DNA of 52,480 nucleotides from an uncultured Fidelibacterota bacterium. GTDB lineage: Bacteria; Fidelibacterota; Marinisomatia; Marinisomatales; UBA1611. Both the position numbers and the translations under genes were made by a program. A model generated the notes under the pieces. It had not been told where the DNA came from, ran no database searches, and saw only the letters and a list, made by a program, of their open reading frames with translations. Shown here one piece after another: positions 1-8,921 of the stretch (its first letter is position 1; each line of letters starts with the position of its first letter). Location of the stretch: NCBI GenBank assembly GCA_913043235.1, contig CAJWLO010000018.1:1-52480 (forward strand). Reading direction: 5' to 3'.

Positions 1-984
1 TACGCTGTTAATGACCACGCGATGGTTATGATGATAAAAGAATATTTGGATTGGAATGGTGATTTTCAGTGGCTTGGGTCTAAACCTGGTGGTGAAAAGA
101 CTGTTTTAAAATTTTTAGAATATTATACAGTACAGTACAAACAGTTTTTAACAAAGAATGGGTTAGCAGATTATGGAGGAATAAATAATCTTCTTGAATG
201 CGTAAGTACATATGTGCATGAAGTTGCTAGTTTAAATGCAGCAAATATTGCAAACCTAATTTATATCCAAGAATTGTTTTTATTTAAAGGAGAAGAAAAG
301 AAATCAATTCAAGCTGGTAAAGATATTCAATCATTATTTCTAGCTCTTAAGGATCTGTATGTGACCGGTAAAGGTTATTGGCGTGCTAGACAGCCTGATG
401 GTACATATTATGATGTTAAGCATGCGTATGACTTTTTTACTGTTATTAATACTATTGGGAATAAACTGGATGAAAAGCAAAAAAGTGAGATGGTTGAATT
501 TTTCTTGATGGAACTAAAAACAGATAAATGGATGAGAGCTCTATCTGAATCAGATGATAATGCGATGTTCAGTGTTCGTCCAGATCATCAGTGGAATGGT
601 GCATATCCTGCATGGCCATCTCAATCACTTATGGCGCTCATCAATTCAGGTAATACAGAAATTGCTTTAGAATGGATAGATGCACTTGTAGATACAGCAA
701 ACCAAGGGCCATTTGGTCAGGCGCATTTTTCAGAAACGGCAATGGATCTAGATGCTGGTGGAGCGCGTAAATCTTCTGCCGAACAGCCATGGATATGTGA
801 TTGGACTTGTTCATCAAATGGCAATTGGACGGAAGCCATTATAAAAGGTTTTGCAGGCTTAAAAACAAATGTTAATGGGGAAATTTATGCGAAGCCTAAT
901 TATAATGATCTGGAGCTCTATGGCTTACGTTATAGGGGGAAAGTGTATGATTTAGTTAATTCTAAATTGCAATTGGAGAAATAA
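1..984 (+). CDS. Six-hairpin glycoside hydrolase-like protein, 3' part
   Basis: The reading frame is open from base 1, so the start lies outside the window; 327 residues are visible. The pattern of alternating helices and aromatic-rich loops (DHQWNGAYPAWPSQSL from about residue 195, then QPWICDWTCSSNGNW near the C-terminus) resembles the (alpha/alpha)6 barrel of glycogen-debranching, trehalase and GH63/GH65-like glycosidases. I cannot assign a CAZy family or point to the catalytic acids with confidence. The stop abuts the ATG of the ROK kinase, so the two are almost certainly co-transcribed. The setting, before a sugar kinase and a mannose-6-phosphate isomerase, suggests it releases a monosaccharide that those two process. 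Whether it is cytoplasmic or exported cannot be judged without the N-terminus. Confidence 0.6.
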   Translation, partial: YAVNDHAMVMMIKEYLDWNGDFQWLGSKPGGEKTVLKFLEYYTVQYKQFLTKNGLADYGGINNLLECVSTYVHEVASLNAANIANLIYIQELFLFKGEEKKSIQAGKDIQSLFLALKDLYVTGKGYWRARQPDGTYYDVKHAYDFFTVINTIGNKLDEKQKSEMVEFFLMELKTDKWMRALSESDDNAMFSVRPDHQWNGAYPAWPSQSLMALINSGNTEIALEWIDALVDTANQGPFGQAHFSETAMDLDAGGARKSSAEQPWICDWTCSSNGNWTEAIIKGFAGLKTNVNGEIYAKPNYNDLELYGLRYRGKVYDLVNSKLQLEK

Positions 985-1914
985 ATGCGATTAGCTATTG
1001 AATTTGGTGGTACCAATTTTAAACTTGGTTTGATTGATAATAGTGGTAATGTTATCAGAATAGACAGCATACCTTTACAACATTTAATCCAAGAAAAGAA
1101 TATTTTAAAAGCAATACTATCATACGTAAACAAATTTTTAGGTTCTGAACAAATTGTATGTGGGGGAATATCATCAAAAGGATTGGTTGACCATGATAAG
1201 GGAATGGTACAAGACGACGTTGGAGAGGGTAAACTGATTGAAAATATTCCGCTTAGAGATATTTTTTCTGATGAATTTTCAGTCCCCTTTATTATGGATA
1301 ATGATGCAAGATGCTATGCCTGGGGTGAATGGAGATTTTCCCGAGATCAGGGTATTAACAATCTCACTGTAATAACATTTGGTACTGGTATTGGCTGTGC
1401 GAGTGTATTTAATGGTAAAATGCTTTATGGTAGTGATCATTTAGGCGGCGTGATGGGTGGACATATAAGTATTGATAAAAACGGTCCTAGGTGCCACTGC
1501 GGCAACTATGGGTGTTTCGAACTTTATTGTTCAAAAAATGCATTACTAAAACAATTTAGCTCTCATAACCTTGAGCTTATAGATGATGATCCCGTAAAAT
1601 TATTCTTTAGTCAACTACGTAAAAAAAATAATAAAATCAAAAATAAAATCTTCGAGAGCTTTATACAACATGTTTCTGTTGGATTAACGAATATAATTCA
1701 TGCCTATGGCCCTGATGTAGTTGTGCTAGGCGGTGGAATAATGAAAAGTGCTGACTTAATGATAGATAAGATAACTCATTTAGTTAATGAAATGGCCTTT
1801 ACTGTACCCAGAGGTAGAATAAAAATAATACAATCAAAACTTGGGGATACTGCCCCATTACTTGGTGCTGCATTTCACCCTAGTTTAGAGAAGAACCATG
1901 AATACACCATTTGA
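985..1914 (+). CDS. ROK-family sugar kinase
   Basis: A 309-residue cytoplasmic sugar kinase of the ROK family, the usual length. The N-terminal phosphate loop reads IEFGGTNFKLGLID, a second glycine-rich loop TFGTGIGCASVFNG lies near residue 131, and the catalytic aspartate is probably D107 in MDNDARCYAWGE. The ROK zinc site is complete: H160 followed by the cysteine cluster CHCGNYGCFE at about residues 170-179. Substrates of such enzymes include glucose, mannose, fructose and N-acetyl sugars; the next gene, a mannose-6-phosphate isomerase, favours mannose or fructose here, which is inference. It starts directly after the upstream stop and overlaps the next gene by 17 bases, so translation is probably coupled. 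Confidence 0.88.
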   Translation: MRLAIEFGGTNFKLGLIDNSGNVIRIDSIPLQHLIQEKNILKAILSYVNKFLGSEQIVCGGISSKGLVDHDKGMVQDDVGEGKLIENIPLRDIFSDEFSVPFIMDNDARCYAWGEWRFSRDQGINNLTVITFGTGIGCASVFNGKMLYGSDHLGGVMGGHISIDKNGPRCHCGNYGCFELYCSKNALLKQFSSHNLELIDDDPVKLFFSQLRKKNNKIKNKIFESFIQHVSVGLTNIIHAYGPDVVVLGGGIMKSADLMIDKITHLVNEMAFTVPRGRIKIIQSKLGDTAPLLGAAFHPSLEKNHEYTI

Positions 1915-3727
1915 TAATTTCATTAAACAAAATGAATCAGTTTTTCCAAGAGGGCTATATAATACGGATCCTTGTTTTGAGATTAAAAAGGGAGGAATCC
2001 AGGTTGGATTTGATTCACTTTTTACCAAGTTGAAGGACGCGCATGAAAGTGGCTGCAATGTATTTCTTTTTGAAGGATATAACGGGGTTAACTGGGAACA
2101 AATTAAAACTAATACTAATAATATTGCACTGGAACAAGGATATACAATTAATTGGTCAAATATAAAAAACTGTTTATTACCGTCTGATGAAATTGAAAAA
2201 AGAGTACAACAGTTTCTTGGAGGTGAAGATCCTTTATGGGGTACTCATTTCCCATTCGGTTTAGAAACATTTATGGATCCAGAAAAAATTGCTTCTGTGA
2301 GAAAAAGTGCAGCAATTAGTAAAAATAGATCAAATCATAATTTGTTTATTATATATGGTTGTGGTGCAACTACCGTTGATTTCTACGACTTTATAGTATA
2401 CTTTGATATTCCTAAGGATAGGATTCAGGAGATTGCAAGGAATAATGAATTACTAAATATTGGCTGTGAAGACCATAATGGGTTTAGCTATTTTTATAAG
2501 CGTTCCTATTTTGTTGATTGGCCAGCACAAAATAGGGGAAAAAGAGAATCAATTCAGCGTATTGATTTATTGGTTGATTTCCAGGATGTGAATAGGCCAA
2601 CTATGATTGATGGAGATGAATTCCGAAATACGATCCATCAGCTTTCAGAAACACCCTTCAGGGTTCGTCCTTGGTTTTATCCAGGGCCTTGGGGAGGAAA
2701 ATTTATGCAGGGGCATATGGGATTGGACTCTGATCAGCCAAACTTTGCATGGTCTTTTGAGATGATTGCACCAGAAAATGGGATTACAATCAAGAGCGGT
2801 GATATCATTCTTGAATTTTCATTTGATTTTCTTATGTACCAAGAAAATGTTAGAGTATTGGGAAAAAGTGCAGCAAGAAGGTTCCAATATGAGTGGCCTA
2901 TTAGGATGGATTATCTAGATACAATAAATGGAGGAGACTTATCAACACAAGTTCATCCAAGACCGAACTTTATGATAGAAAATTTTGGTGAAACATATAC
3001 ACAGGATGAAACCTATTATATTTCAGTAGCGAAGGAAGATGCAAAAGTATTTGTTGGATTGAGGGAAGGAATAAAAAAAGAAAAATTTAAACAAGAGTTA
3101 TTGAAATCGGAGCAGGAAGGCACAGAAGTAGATATCAATACTTATGTGCACTCAGTTGATGTTAAACCTCACGATTTAATTTTAATTCCAAACGGTACTA
3201 TACACTGTAGCGGTGAAGGTAATCTTGTTTTAGAAATTAGTGCGACGCCCTATATATTTACTTTTAAGATTTATGACTATTTGAGAAAAGATCTAAATGG
3301 CAACCTAAGAAAACTGAATATTGAAAGGGCTTTCGAGAATATAAGAGATGAAAGAACCAGTGACTTTATTAATTCTAATTATTTGCCAGAGCCAATATTG
3401 ATTGAGAAAGGCAAAGATTGGGAAAATTATGAGCTCTACAACCGAGATGAGTCATTTTACAACATAAACCGTTTGGAATTCCAATCTGAATGTGTTCTTG
3501 AAACAGATGATAGAGGTTTACTGATAAACTTAGTAGAAGGCCGAACAGTAGAAATATGGTCATCAAATGGTTATAAAACTACTTTAAATTTATACGAAAC
3601 TATGCTTGTGCCAGCTGCCGCTTGTAAAATCAAGATTAATAATAAAACAGGATATAAAAGTAAACTTGTCTATACATTTGTAAGAGATTCTGCGATTGTT
3701 AATGGTCTGAATGATCCCTACAGTTAA
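1898..3727 (+). CDS. Class I mannose-6-phosphate isomerase with extra N-terminal domain
   Basis: A 609-residue protein. Residues from about 255 onward match class I mannose-6-phosphate isomerase (mannose-6-P to fructose-6-P, zinc cupin): likely zinc ligands are Q351 and H353 in STQVHPRPNF, E371 in QDETYY and H436 in NGTIHCSGEGN. The fold continues through LEISATPYIFTFKIYDYLR. Typical family members are about 300-400 residues. The first 230 residues are extra and contain two short hydrophobic strands (NVFLFEGYNGVNW; NLFIIYGCGATTVDFYDF) placed as in nucleoside-kinase-like NTPases, but without a GxxxxGK[ST] loop, so that part is probably not an active kinase. The ATG lies 17 bases inside the ROK gene. 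With that kinase it would convert a mannose-type sugar to fructose-6-phosphate. Confidence 0.85.
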   Translation: MNTPFDNFIKQNESVFPRGLYNTDPCFEIKKGGIQVGFDSLFTKLKDAHESGCNVFLFEGYNGVNWEQIKTNTNNIALEQGYTINWSNIKNCLLPSDEIEKRVQQFLGGEDPLWGTHFPFGLETFMDPEKIASVRKSAAISKNRSNHNLFIIYGCGATTVDFYDFIVYFDIPKDRIQEIARNNELLNIGCEDHNGFSYFYKRSYFVDWPAQNRGKRESIQRIDLLVDFQDVNRPTMIDGDEFRNTIHQLSETPFRVRPWFYPGPWGGKFMQGHMGLDSDQPNFAWSFEMIAPENGITIKSGDIILEFSFDFLMYQENVRVLGKSAARRFQYEWPIRMDYLDTINGGDLSTQVHPRPNFMIENFGETYTQDETYYISVAKEDAKVFVGLREGIKKEKFKQELLKSEQEGTEVDINTYVHSVDVKPHDLILIPNGTIHCSGEGNLVLEISATPYIFTFKIYDYLRKDLNGNLRKLNIERAFENIRDERTSDFINSNYLPEPILIEKGKDWENYELYNRDESFYNINRLEFQSECVLETDDRGLLINLVEGRTVEIWSSNGYKTTLNLYETMLVPAAACKIKINNKTGYKSKLVYTFVRDSAIVNGLNDPYS

Positions 3728-5652
3728 TGAAAGATTTCTTCACTCTAACTTCTATCTGTGTTATTTGCAGTGGATGTTTCATTGATGAAATTATTCAACC
3801 TAACTCTTTATCAAACAATCAAGAGTTAACTGTTTATTTAACGGTCGTAGATAATATACCTGAGACTACAAATCCTCATAAGGGTCTTTTAGGCGCTTTA
3901 ATTCCAGAAGACTGGAATTTTATTTCAGCATCTTTTACCGAAAATGAAAACCAGGGATCCATTATTTTTTCTCAGGATTGGACTGACTCAATAAATATCT
4001 GTTATCCTCCAAATAATTTTGGACAAAATATGAAATGGATTTGCCTTATATCAGATACCGGATACACATACGAAAATGCAATTTCTATAAGTATAGAATT
4101 AAACCTTGAGACAGGAGGCGAAACAGGCTGCTTTCAGCTTGGATATTTGGTAACAAAAGCCACTCCAAATCTGATTTGTTCAGGTAATATGGTTTGGGCA
4201 CCTATATCTTTCCCACATGTTATAAATGTCGGTGGTTCAGAAAATTGTGATCTTAGCCAAACATTGCAAGAACCAGAATGGTCTAGCCTTTTTCAAAGGT
4301 ATGAAGGATGGTCTGGTGCGGATGGTATATACTCTATACCACTGAGTGGTAGCGAAGTCGAATCGAATAAAACTCTGATTGTTTTTAGCGATACTTTTAT
4401 TGGTTCAGTTGATTCAATAACTAATGAAAGGATTACTCCAACTAGTATGGTTAATAATACTTATGCAATTCTATATGGTGAACAAGCGATTGAAGATAGT
4501 ATAGATTTCTTTTTCTATACAGATGAAGATAATATTCCTATTTCGGTCTTCGAGCCACAAACCCAAGCCGCCCAGCCGGGAGATTGGTACTGGTTAATGG
4601 ATGGTATGAGTATTAATGGTACAATATATTTATATGCTCTGAGAATGAATAATAATATTCCACCATTTTCAATTGATGGTGTCGCACTTATCACATTTCA
4701 GGTAGATTATGATGGGAGTCTTATTAATGTGGTTCAAAGTGATACTCCATTATATTATGAATATGATAATGGTGATCATGTAGTGTATGGACAGGCTATA
4801 ATGGCGTTAACAAATTCGTCTGAAGTCCCGGCTCCTGATGGTTATATATACTTTTATGGATCCTATAATGATTACCCGCTAAATACAAAAAGAATGACCG
4901 TGGCAAGAACGACTGAAAATTACCTGCTATCCTATAATGAGTGGGAATTCTGGAATGGGTTCGTATGGGTTAACGATATTTCACAGGCTCAGACAATTAC
5001 TGAAAATATTTCCCCAGAGTTCAGTGTTACCCAGCTTGGTAATGACCGTTATATTGCTGTATTTCAACAGGGCGGTGTAGGTAACTATGTTGCATACAGA
5101 AGTGCAAGTAGTATAACAGGTCCATTCAGTATTTTCAATTTAATCTGGAATGCTCCAGAGTATAATGAATTTGAAGATGTGGCTGCTTATAATGCTAAGG
5201 CTCATCCTCACCTATCAGATCCAGATCATTTATTAATTAGTTATAATGTGAACACTAATATAGGTGGAGATTTTTGGTATCATTTTGAGAGAGGTGACTT
5301 GTATCGTCCGAGATTCATATCATTCCCACTAAATAATATTTATTGGCTATCAAACAGAAATGAACAAATAAGTTATCAAACACCAAATAGATTTTCATTT
5401 ACGTGCTTCCCTAACCCTTTCAATAATCATGTGAATATATTGATTCAACATAAGCTAAGTACATCTTCTACAATTTCAATATATAATATTAATGGTGGGA
5501 TAATTCGAACTGAAATTTTACCCCCATTTTCGAACTCTTATAGCTGGAATGGTTTACATGGTAATGGGAAAGCTGTAAGCAGTGGCGCTTATATAGTCCG
5601 GTTAGAGAATTCCAATAATTCGTTCAATAATAAAATACTTCTGATGAAGTAA
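3727..5652 (+). CDS. Exported beta-propeller protein (DUF4185-like) with T9SS sorting domain
   Basis: A 641-residue exported protein. The short N-terminus (hydrophobic stretch ending ICSGC, Cys17) could be a lipoprotein signal, though the -3 residue is unusual. Residues about 30-170 form an unassigned beta-rich domain. Residues about 175-540 form a propeller-like domain sharing landmarks with the three next genes: WSGADGIYSIPL, VFSDTFIG, YNAKAHPHLSDPDHLLISYN and YRPRFI near the end. This pattern resembles DUF4185/DUF5005 and the five-bladed GH43-type propellers; no activity is known to me. The last 85 residues are a T9SS type A sorting domain starting at TCFPNPFNNHVNI. The ATG overlaps the previous stop by one base. 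It is probably displayed on the cell surface, in glycan binding or cleavage; the function is inferred from context only. Confidence 0.7.
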   Translation: MKDFFTLTSICVICSGCFIDEIIQPNSLSNNQELTVYLTVVDNIPETTNPHKGLLGALIPEDWNFISASFTENENQGSIIFSQDWTDSINICYPPNNFGQNMKWICLISDTGYTYENAISISIELNLETGGETGCFQLGYLVTKATPNLICSGNMVWAPISFPHVINVGGSENCDLSQTLQEPEWSSLFQRYEGWSGADGIYSIPLSGSEVESNKTLIVFSDTFIGSVDSITNERITPTSMVNNTYAILYGEQAIEDSIDFFFYTDEDNIPISVFEPQTQAAQPGDWYWLMDGMSINGTIYLYALRMNNNIPPFSIDGVALITFQVDYDGSLINVVQSDTPLYYEYDNGDHVVYGQAIMALTNSSEVPAPDGYIYFYGSYNDYPLNTKRMTVARTTENYLLSYNEWEFWNGFVWVNDISQAQTITENISPEFSVTQLGNDRYIAVFQQGGVGNYVAYRSASSITGPFSIFNLIWNAPEYNEFEDVAAYNAKAHPHLSDPDHLLISYNVNTNIGGDFWYHFERGDLYRPRFISFPLNNIYWLSNRNEQISYQTPNRFSFTCFPNPFNNHVNILIQHKLSTSSTISIYNINGGIIRTEILPPFSNSYSWNGLHGNGKAVSSGAYIVRLENSNNSFNNKILLMK

Positions 5653-6782
5653 TGCGAACGATCTTTTTTATTTTTCTTTTTGTACCATTGATAAGTTCCA
5701 CTGGAGGAACCTCCTATGAGGTGGAATCTGTTTCCATCGATGAAGAAAAGAATCAATGGTTTATGCCGCAAGAAGAAGGTTGGTTGGCCGGGGATGCTGC
5801 ACATTCAATCCAATTGGATAGCAATAGAATACTATGGATTTTTGGAGATACCTGGCCAGGTACTTTTTCAGGTGGTGTATTAAAACCAGACCCTTTATAC
5901 GTCCATAATAGTATAGCGATTCAGTATATAGATAAGGGCAGTGAAGGTAGAATTGAATTTATTTTTGGCAAAGTTGAGGAAGGAAAATCATTTTTTCCCC
6001 AAAAAGAAAATATGCCTGGAAAATATCTTTGGCCAACAAATGGTCTAATATTAAATAATGAATTATATATCTTTTGCCAAGCAGTTTCTCATGATGAAAC
6101 TGGTTGGTTTGGTATCGCTGGTACCGTTATCGTAAGGGTTCAGAACTTTCAACAGCACCCGACCAAATGGAATAAAGAATATTATGATTTCCAAACTCCT
6201 GCTTGGGAAAATAATACATTGCAGGTGCAATATCATTCTGCGATATATAAGCAAGATGAGTTTATTTACTTCATGGGATTTAAAGCGGAAGGAAATGTAG
6301 CAAAGAAAAAGGCAATAATCTCTAGGATTGATAGTTTAACCTTCCTTAAAACAAAAAGCTCACTTTATCTAGAGCACTTTATTGGTGGAAATCCTAATGG
6401 TACTAATTGGTCTAATGATTTCAAGGATGCGGTAGTACTATTTGAACCAGGCAATACTGAATCAAATATTCAATATATACCCGAATGGGGTTTATTTGTA
6501 ACTACCACTTATAGCGCTGTGAATAATAAAATATTGCTGACTCATGCAAATGACCTTACGGGTCCTTGGTCTATACCAAAAATTGTATATGAAAATCCGA
6601 TTATTAATTGCCCTGAAAAAGTATGTATAGAAACATATGCTGTCCGATGCCATCCTGAGTTTAGTAGTATTGCTGGTGAAATAATAATTAGCTTTATTAC
6701 CAGCTATACTGGCGAGTATAAGGATGCTCCTATTGAATCCTATAGGCCTAGATTTATCAGATTGTTAATGTCAAAAAAATGA
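5652..6782 (+). CDS. Secreted beta-propeller protein (DUF4185-like)
   Basis: A 376-residue protein with a clear signal peptide (MRTIFFIFLFVPLISSTGG) and no sorting tail. Landmarks are GWLAGDAAHSIQL, LWIFGDTWPG, a central WPTNGLILNN, LFEPGNTESNIQYIPEWG, LTGPWSIPKIVYENP and a final YRPRFIRL. The next gene repeats nearly all of these in the same order, so the two are tandem paralogs. The alternation of GDx[AS]HS and FGDT motifs is that of DUF4185 and related five-bladed propellers. The start codon shares one base with the upstream stop (TAATG). The gene ends in a run of seven A immediately before TGA, in register for slippage into the next gene. The function is unknown; the context suggests sulfated-glycan processing. 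Confidence 0.68.
   Translation: MRTIFFIFLFVPLISSTGGTSYEVESVSIDEEKNQWFMPQEEGWLAGDAAHSIQLDSNRILWIFGDTWPGTFSGGVLKPDPLYVHNSIAIQYIDKGSEGRIEFIFGKVEEGKSFFPQKENMPGKYLWPTNGLILNNELYIFCQAVSHDETGWFGIAGTVIVRVQNFQQHPTKWNKEYYDFQTPAWENNTLQVQYHSAIYKQDEFIYFMGFKAEGNVAKKKAIISRIDSLTFLKTKSSLYLEHFIGGNPNGTNWSNDFKDAVVLFEPGNTESNIQYIPEWGLFVTTTYSAVNNKILLTHANDLTGPWSIPKIVYENPIINCPEKVCIETYAVRCHPEFSSIAGEIIISFITSYTGEYKDAPIESYRPRFIRLLMSKK
6773..6782 (+). promoter_or_regulatory. Candidate -1 slippery heptamer at a gene junction
   Basis: The last codons of the upstream propeller gene read TCA AAA AAA TGA. The seven A at 6773-6779 sit in the exact A_AAA_AAA register of a -1 frameshift site, directly before the stop. A one-base slip back moves the ribosome onto ATG ATA AGA, the first codons of the next gene. 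I see no obvious stem-loop downstream, and simple stop-restart at the ATGA overlap would also explain the arrangement. Confidence 0.35.
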
Positions 6783-7831
6783 TAAGATCTGGGATAGTAA
6801 AATCTATATCAATTTATGATGAATTAAATGAATACTTTAATCTAGAGGAAAATGGTTGGCTTGGTTCCGATGTTGCCCACTCGATCAAACTTAACCAAAG
6901 TTTAGTATTATGGCTCTTTGGTGATACATTTATAGGCAAGAAGAAGGGAAACCGGAGAAGCAATGACTGTACATTTATTAATAATTCCATTGGATTGATG
7001 CAATTGGAAAATAATTTGCCAGTTGGCATGAAATATTTTTGGTCGATTGATAATGGGGTTCCAGCATCTTTTTTTGTAAACAAACCTGAACTTCCTGGGG
7101 ACTATTTATGGCCTACAAATGGAATTATTTTAAATAATTCTTTAATTATTTTTTCTATGGCAGTGAATCAAACCATGGATAATAGTATCGATATTGCAGG
7201 AACGGTAGTTATCAAAATAATAAATTATAATGATGACCCTAATAAATGGGTTATTGATATGTGGGATTTTAACTATGTCGATGGTATTCCTCATGCCGGT
7301 CTATATGCTAGTGATAGCTACCTTTATTTTTTTATCACGAACAGGAATTATTCGCCAGACGGTATGATGCTGGGTAGAATGGGTGATGACTTTATAGATT
7401 ATAAAAAAAATTCAGATAAGCTTGAATACTATTGTGGAACTAATTGGAGCTATTCCAATAAAAATTCTATTCAACTATTTAAGCCAGGCAATACTGAAAC
7501 AAGTATATATTACTGCGATAATACTAAACATTTTTTTTCGACGACCTATAAACCTCAGGATAATAGAATATTATTAACCTGGTCTAGTAGGTTAACTGGA
7601 CCTTGGAGTAATCCGGAAATAATCTATAATGTCCCTGAAAAAAATAAATCATTCCCTGTGCATAGTTATGCTGCCAGAATACATGGTTGGCTTTCGCAAA
7701 CAAAAGGGGTATTAATAATTAGTTATGCCACAAACGAATTTGGAGGAATCGATAATCTAATGAGATCTGAAGGGATTGATATATATAGGCCACGGTTTAT
7801 AGAAGTACAACTAAATAAATATTGTGTATGA
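6779..7831 (+). CDS. Beta-propeller protein (DUF4185-like), no signal peptide
   Basis: A 350-residue paralog of the preceding gene: GWLGSDVAHSIKL, LWLFGDTFIGKKKG, LWPTNGIILNN, LFKPGNTETSIYY, RLTGPWSNPEIIY and YRPRFIEVQ line up with its counterparts. Unlike that neighbour it has no signal peptide: the ATG at 6779 (ATGA overlap with the stop) leads directly into the mature-like domain. It is therefore either cytoplasmic, a decayed export gene, or made as a C-terminal extension of the upstream protein by -1 slippage on the A7 run at 6773-6779. The next gene overlaps its end by 8 bases. No enzymatic residues can be assigned with confidence. Confidence 0.65.
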   Translation: MIRSGIVKSISIYDELNEYFNLEENGWLGSDVAHSIKLNQSLVLWLFGDTFIGKKKGNRRSNDCTFINNSIGLMQLENNLPVGMKYFWSIDNGVPASFFVNKPELPGDYLWPTNGIILNNSLIIFSMAVNQTMDNSIDIAGTVVIKIINYNDDPNKWVIDMWDFNYVDGIPHAGLYASDSYLYFFITNRNYSPDGMMLGRMGDDFIDYKKNSDKLEYYCGTNWSYSNKNSIQLFKPGNTETSIYYCDNTKHFFSTTYKPQDNRILLTWSSRLTGPWSNPEIIYNVPEKNKSFPVHSYAARIHGWLSQTKGVLIISYATNEFGGIDNLMRSEGIDIYRPRFIEVQLNKYCV

Positions 7832-8915
7832 TTTAAAAAATTACATCGTCACTCCTGCTGATGAGTGGACGCAATTGTTTAAAAGGACATCAGGATGGTT
7901 TGGGGGTGATGGTATATTTTCTTTTTCAATGACTGGTGTTGAATCTGGAAAAATTCCGTTGGATTCATTAGCTATTTATTTCAGTGATACATTTATAGGA
8001 GATGTAGTCAAAGGGAAACCTCAAAACTATAGTATGGTACATAATTCTTTTGCTAAACCATTAAAAGATAATTTTGAGAACCGAGATTTAAACTTTTATT
8101 ATAGAACTGATATTGAAGGTAAACCCACATCATTTTTTAAACCAAAAATGATGAAGGAAGATTCTTATTTTTTCTGGTTGGGAGATGGATTTGTAAATAT
8201 TGATATTGATTCATCAATCTACATTTTTGCTTACCATGTTCAATGGACAGGAGAAAATGTATTTGATTTCAAGGAGCCAGGAGTATCAATCCTTAAGATT
8301 AAAAAAAATAATCCATTTCCATTTAAGGATTATCAACAGATGATAACACCGTTTCATTTAGAGCATCCATCCTGGGGCTATGTAAACCTAGGTGCTGGAA
8401 TTTATGTGAACACAGATTGGGCTGGAGCTCAATATCCTGATGGGTTTATTTATGTATACGGCTGTATGGATAAGGACAAAAAATTAGTAGTTGCCAGGGT
8501 CAAATCGGATAAGTTTGAATCATTTACGGATTGGGAATATTGGGATGGAAAAAACTGGCAGAATAAAAGTAATAATATTGCCCCAATCACAAATAATGTT
8601 TCAAATGAACTGAGTGTTACACCACTAAATGATGGAAGATATCTCCTTGTTTTTCAGTTTATGGGTATCTCAGATACCGTTGCCTGCAGAGTTGGGGCAA
8701 GTCCATGGGGACCCTTCGGTGATATAATTGAGCTTTATAAAACTCCAGAGTCAGCTAATGGATTACTGACCTATAATGCAAAGGCACATCCTGTCTTATC
8801 AGATCCAAAAAATCTATTAATTAGTTATAATACTATAAGCTATGATTTTTGGAATGATATAAAAGATGATGCTCATATTTATAGGCCAAGATTTATTAGA
8901 CTCGAATTCCTTTAG
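7824..8915 (+). CDS. Beta-propeller protein (DUF4185-like), GTG start
   Basis: A 363-residue protein most like the propeller domain of the first of the four (3727-5652): GWFGGDGIFSFSM, IYFSDTFIGDVVKG, SVTPLNDGRYLLVFQ, TYNAKAHPVLSDPKNLLISYN and YRPRFIRLEF. It begins with GTG inside the previous gene (8-base overlap); the nearby ATG at 7828 is in another frame and stops at once. No signal peptide is visible and there is no sorting tail, so its location is uncertain. It closes the four-gene propeller set and ends 6 bases from a convergent sulfatase gene. A role in glycan recognition or hydrolysis is inferred only from neighbours. Confidence 0.65.
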   Translation: MYDLKNYIVTPADEWTQLFKRTSGWFGGDGIFSFSMTGVESGKIPLDSLAIYFSDTFIGDVVKGKPQNYSMVHNSFAKPLKDNFENRDLNFYYRTDIEGKPTSFFKPKMMKEDSYFFWLGDGFVNIDIDSSIYIFAYHVQWTGENVFDFKEPGVSILKIKKNNPFPFKDYQQMITPFHLEHPSWGYVNLGAGIYVNTDWAGAQYPDGFIYVYGCMDKDKKLVVARVKSDKFESFTDWEYWDGKNWQNKSNNIAPITNNVSNELSVTPLNDGRYLLVFQFMGISDTVACRVGASPWGPFGDIIELYKTPESANGLLTYNAKAHPVLSDPKNLLISYNTISYDFWNDIKDDAHIYRPRFIRLEFL

Positions 8916-8921
8916 ATTATC

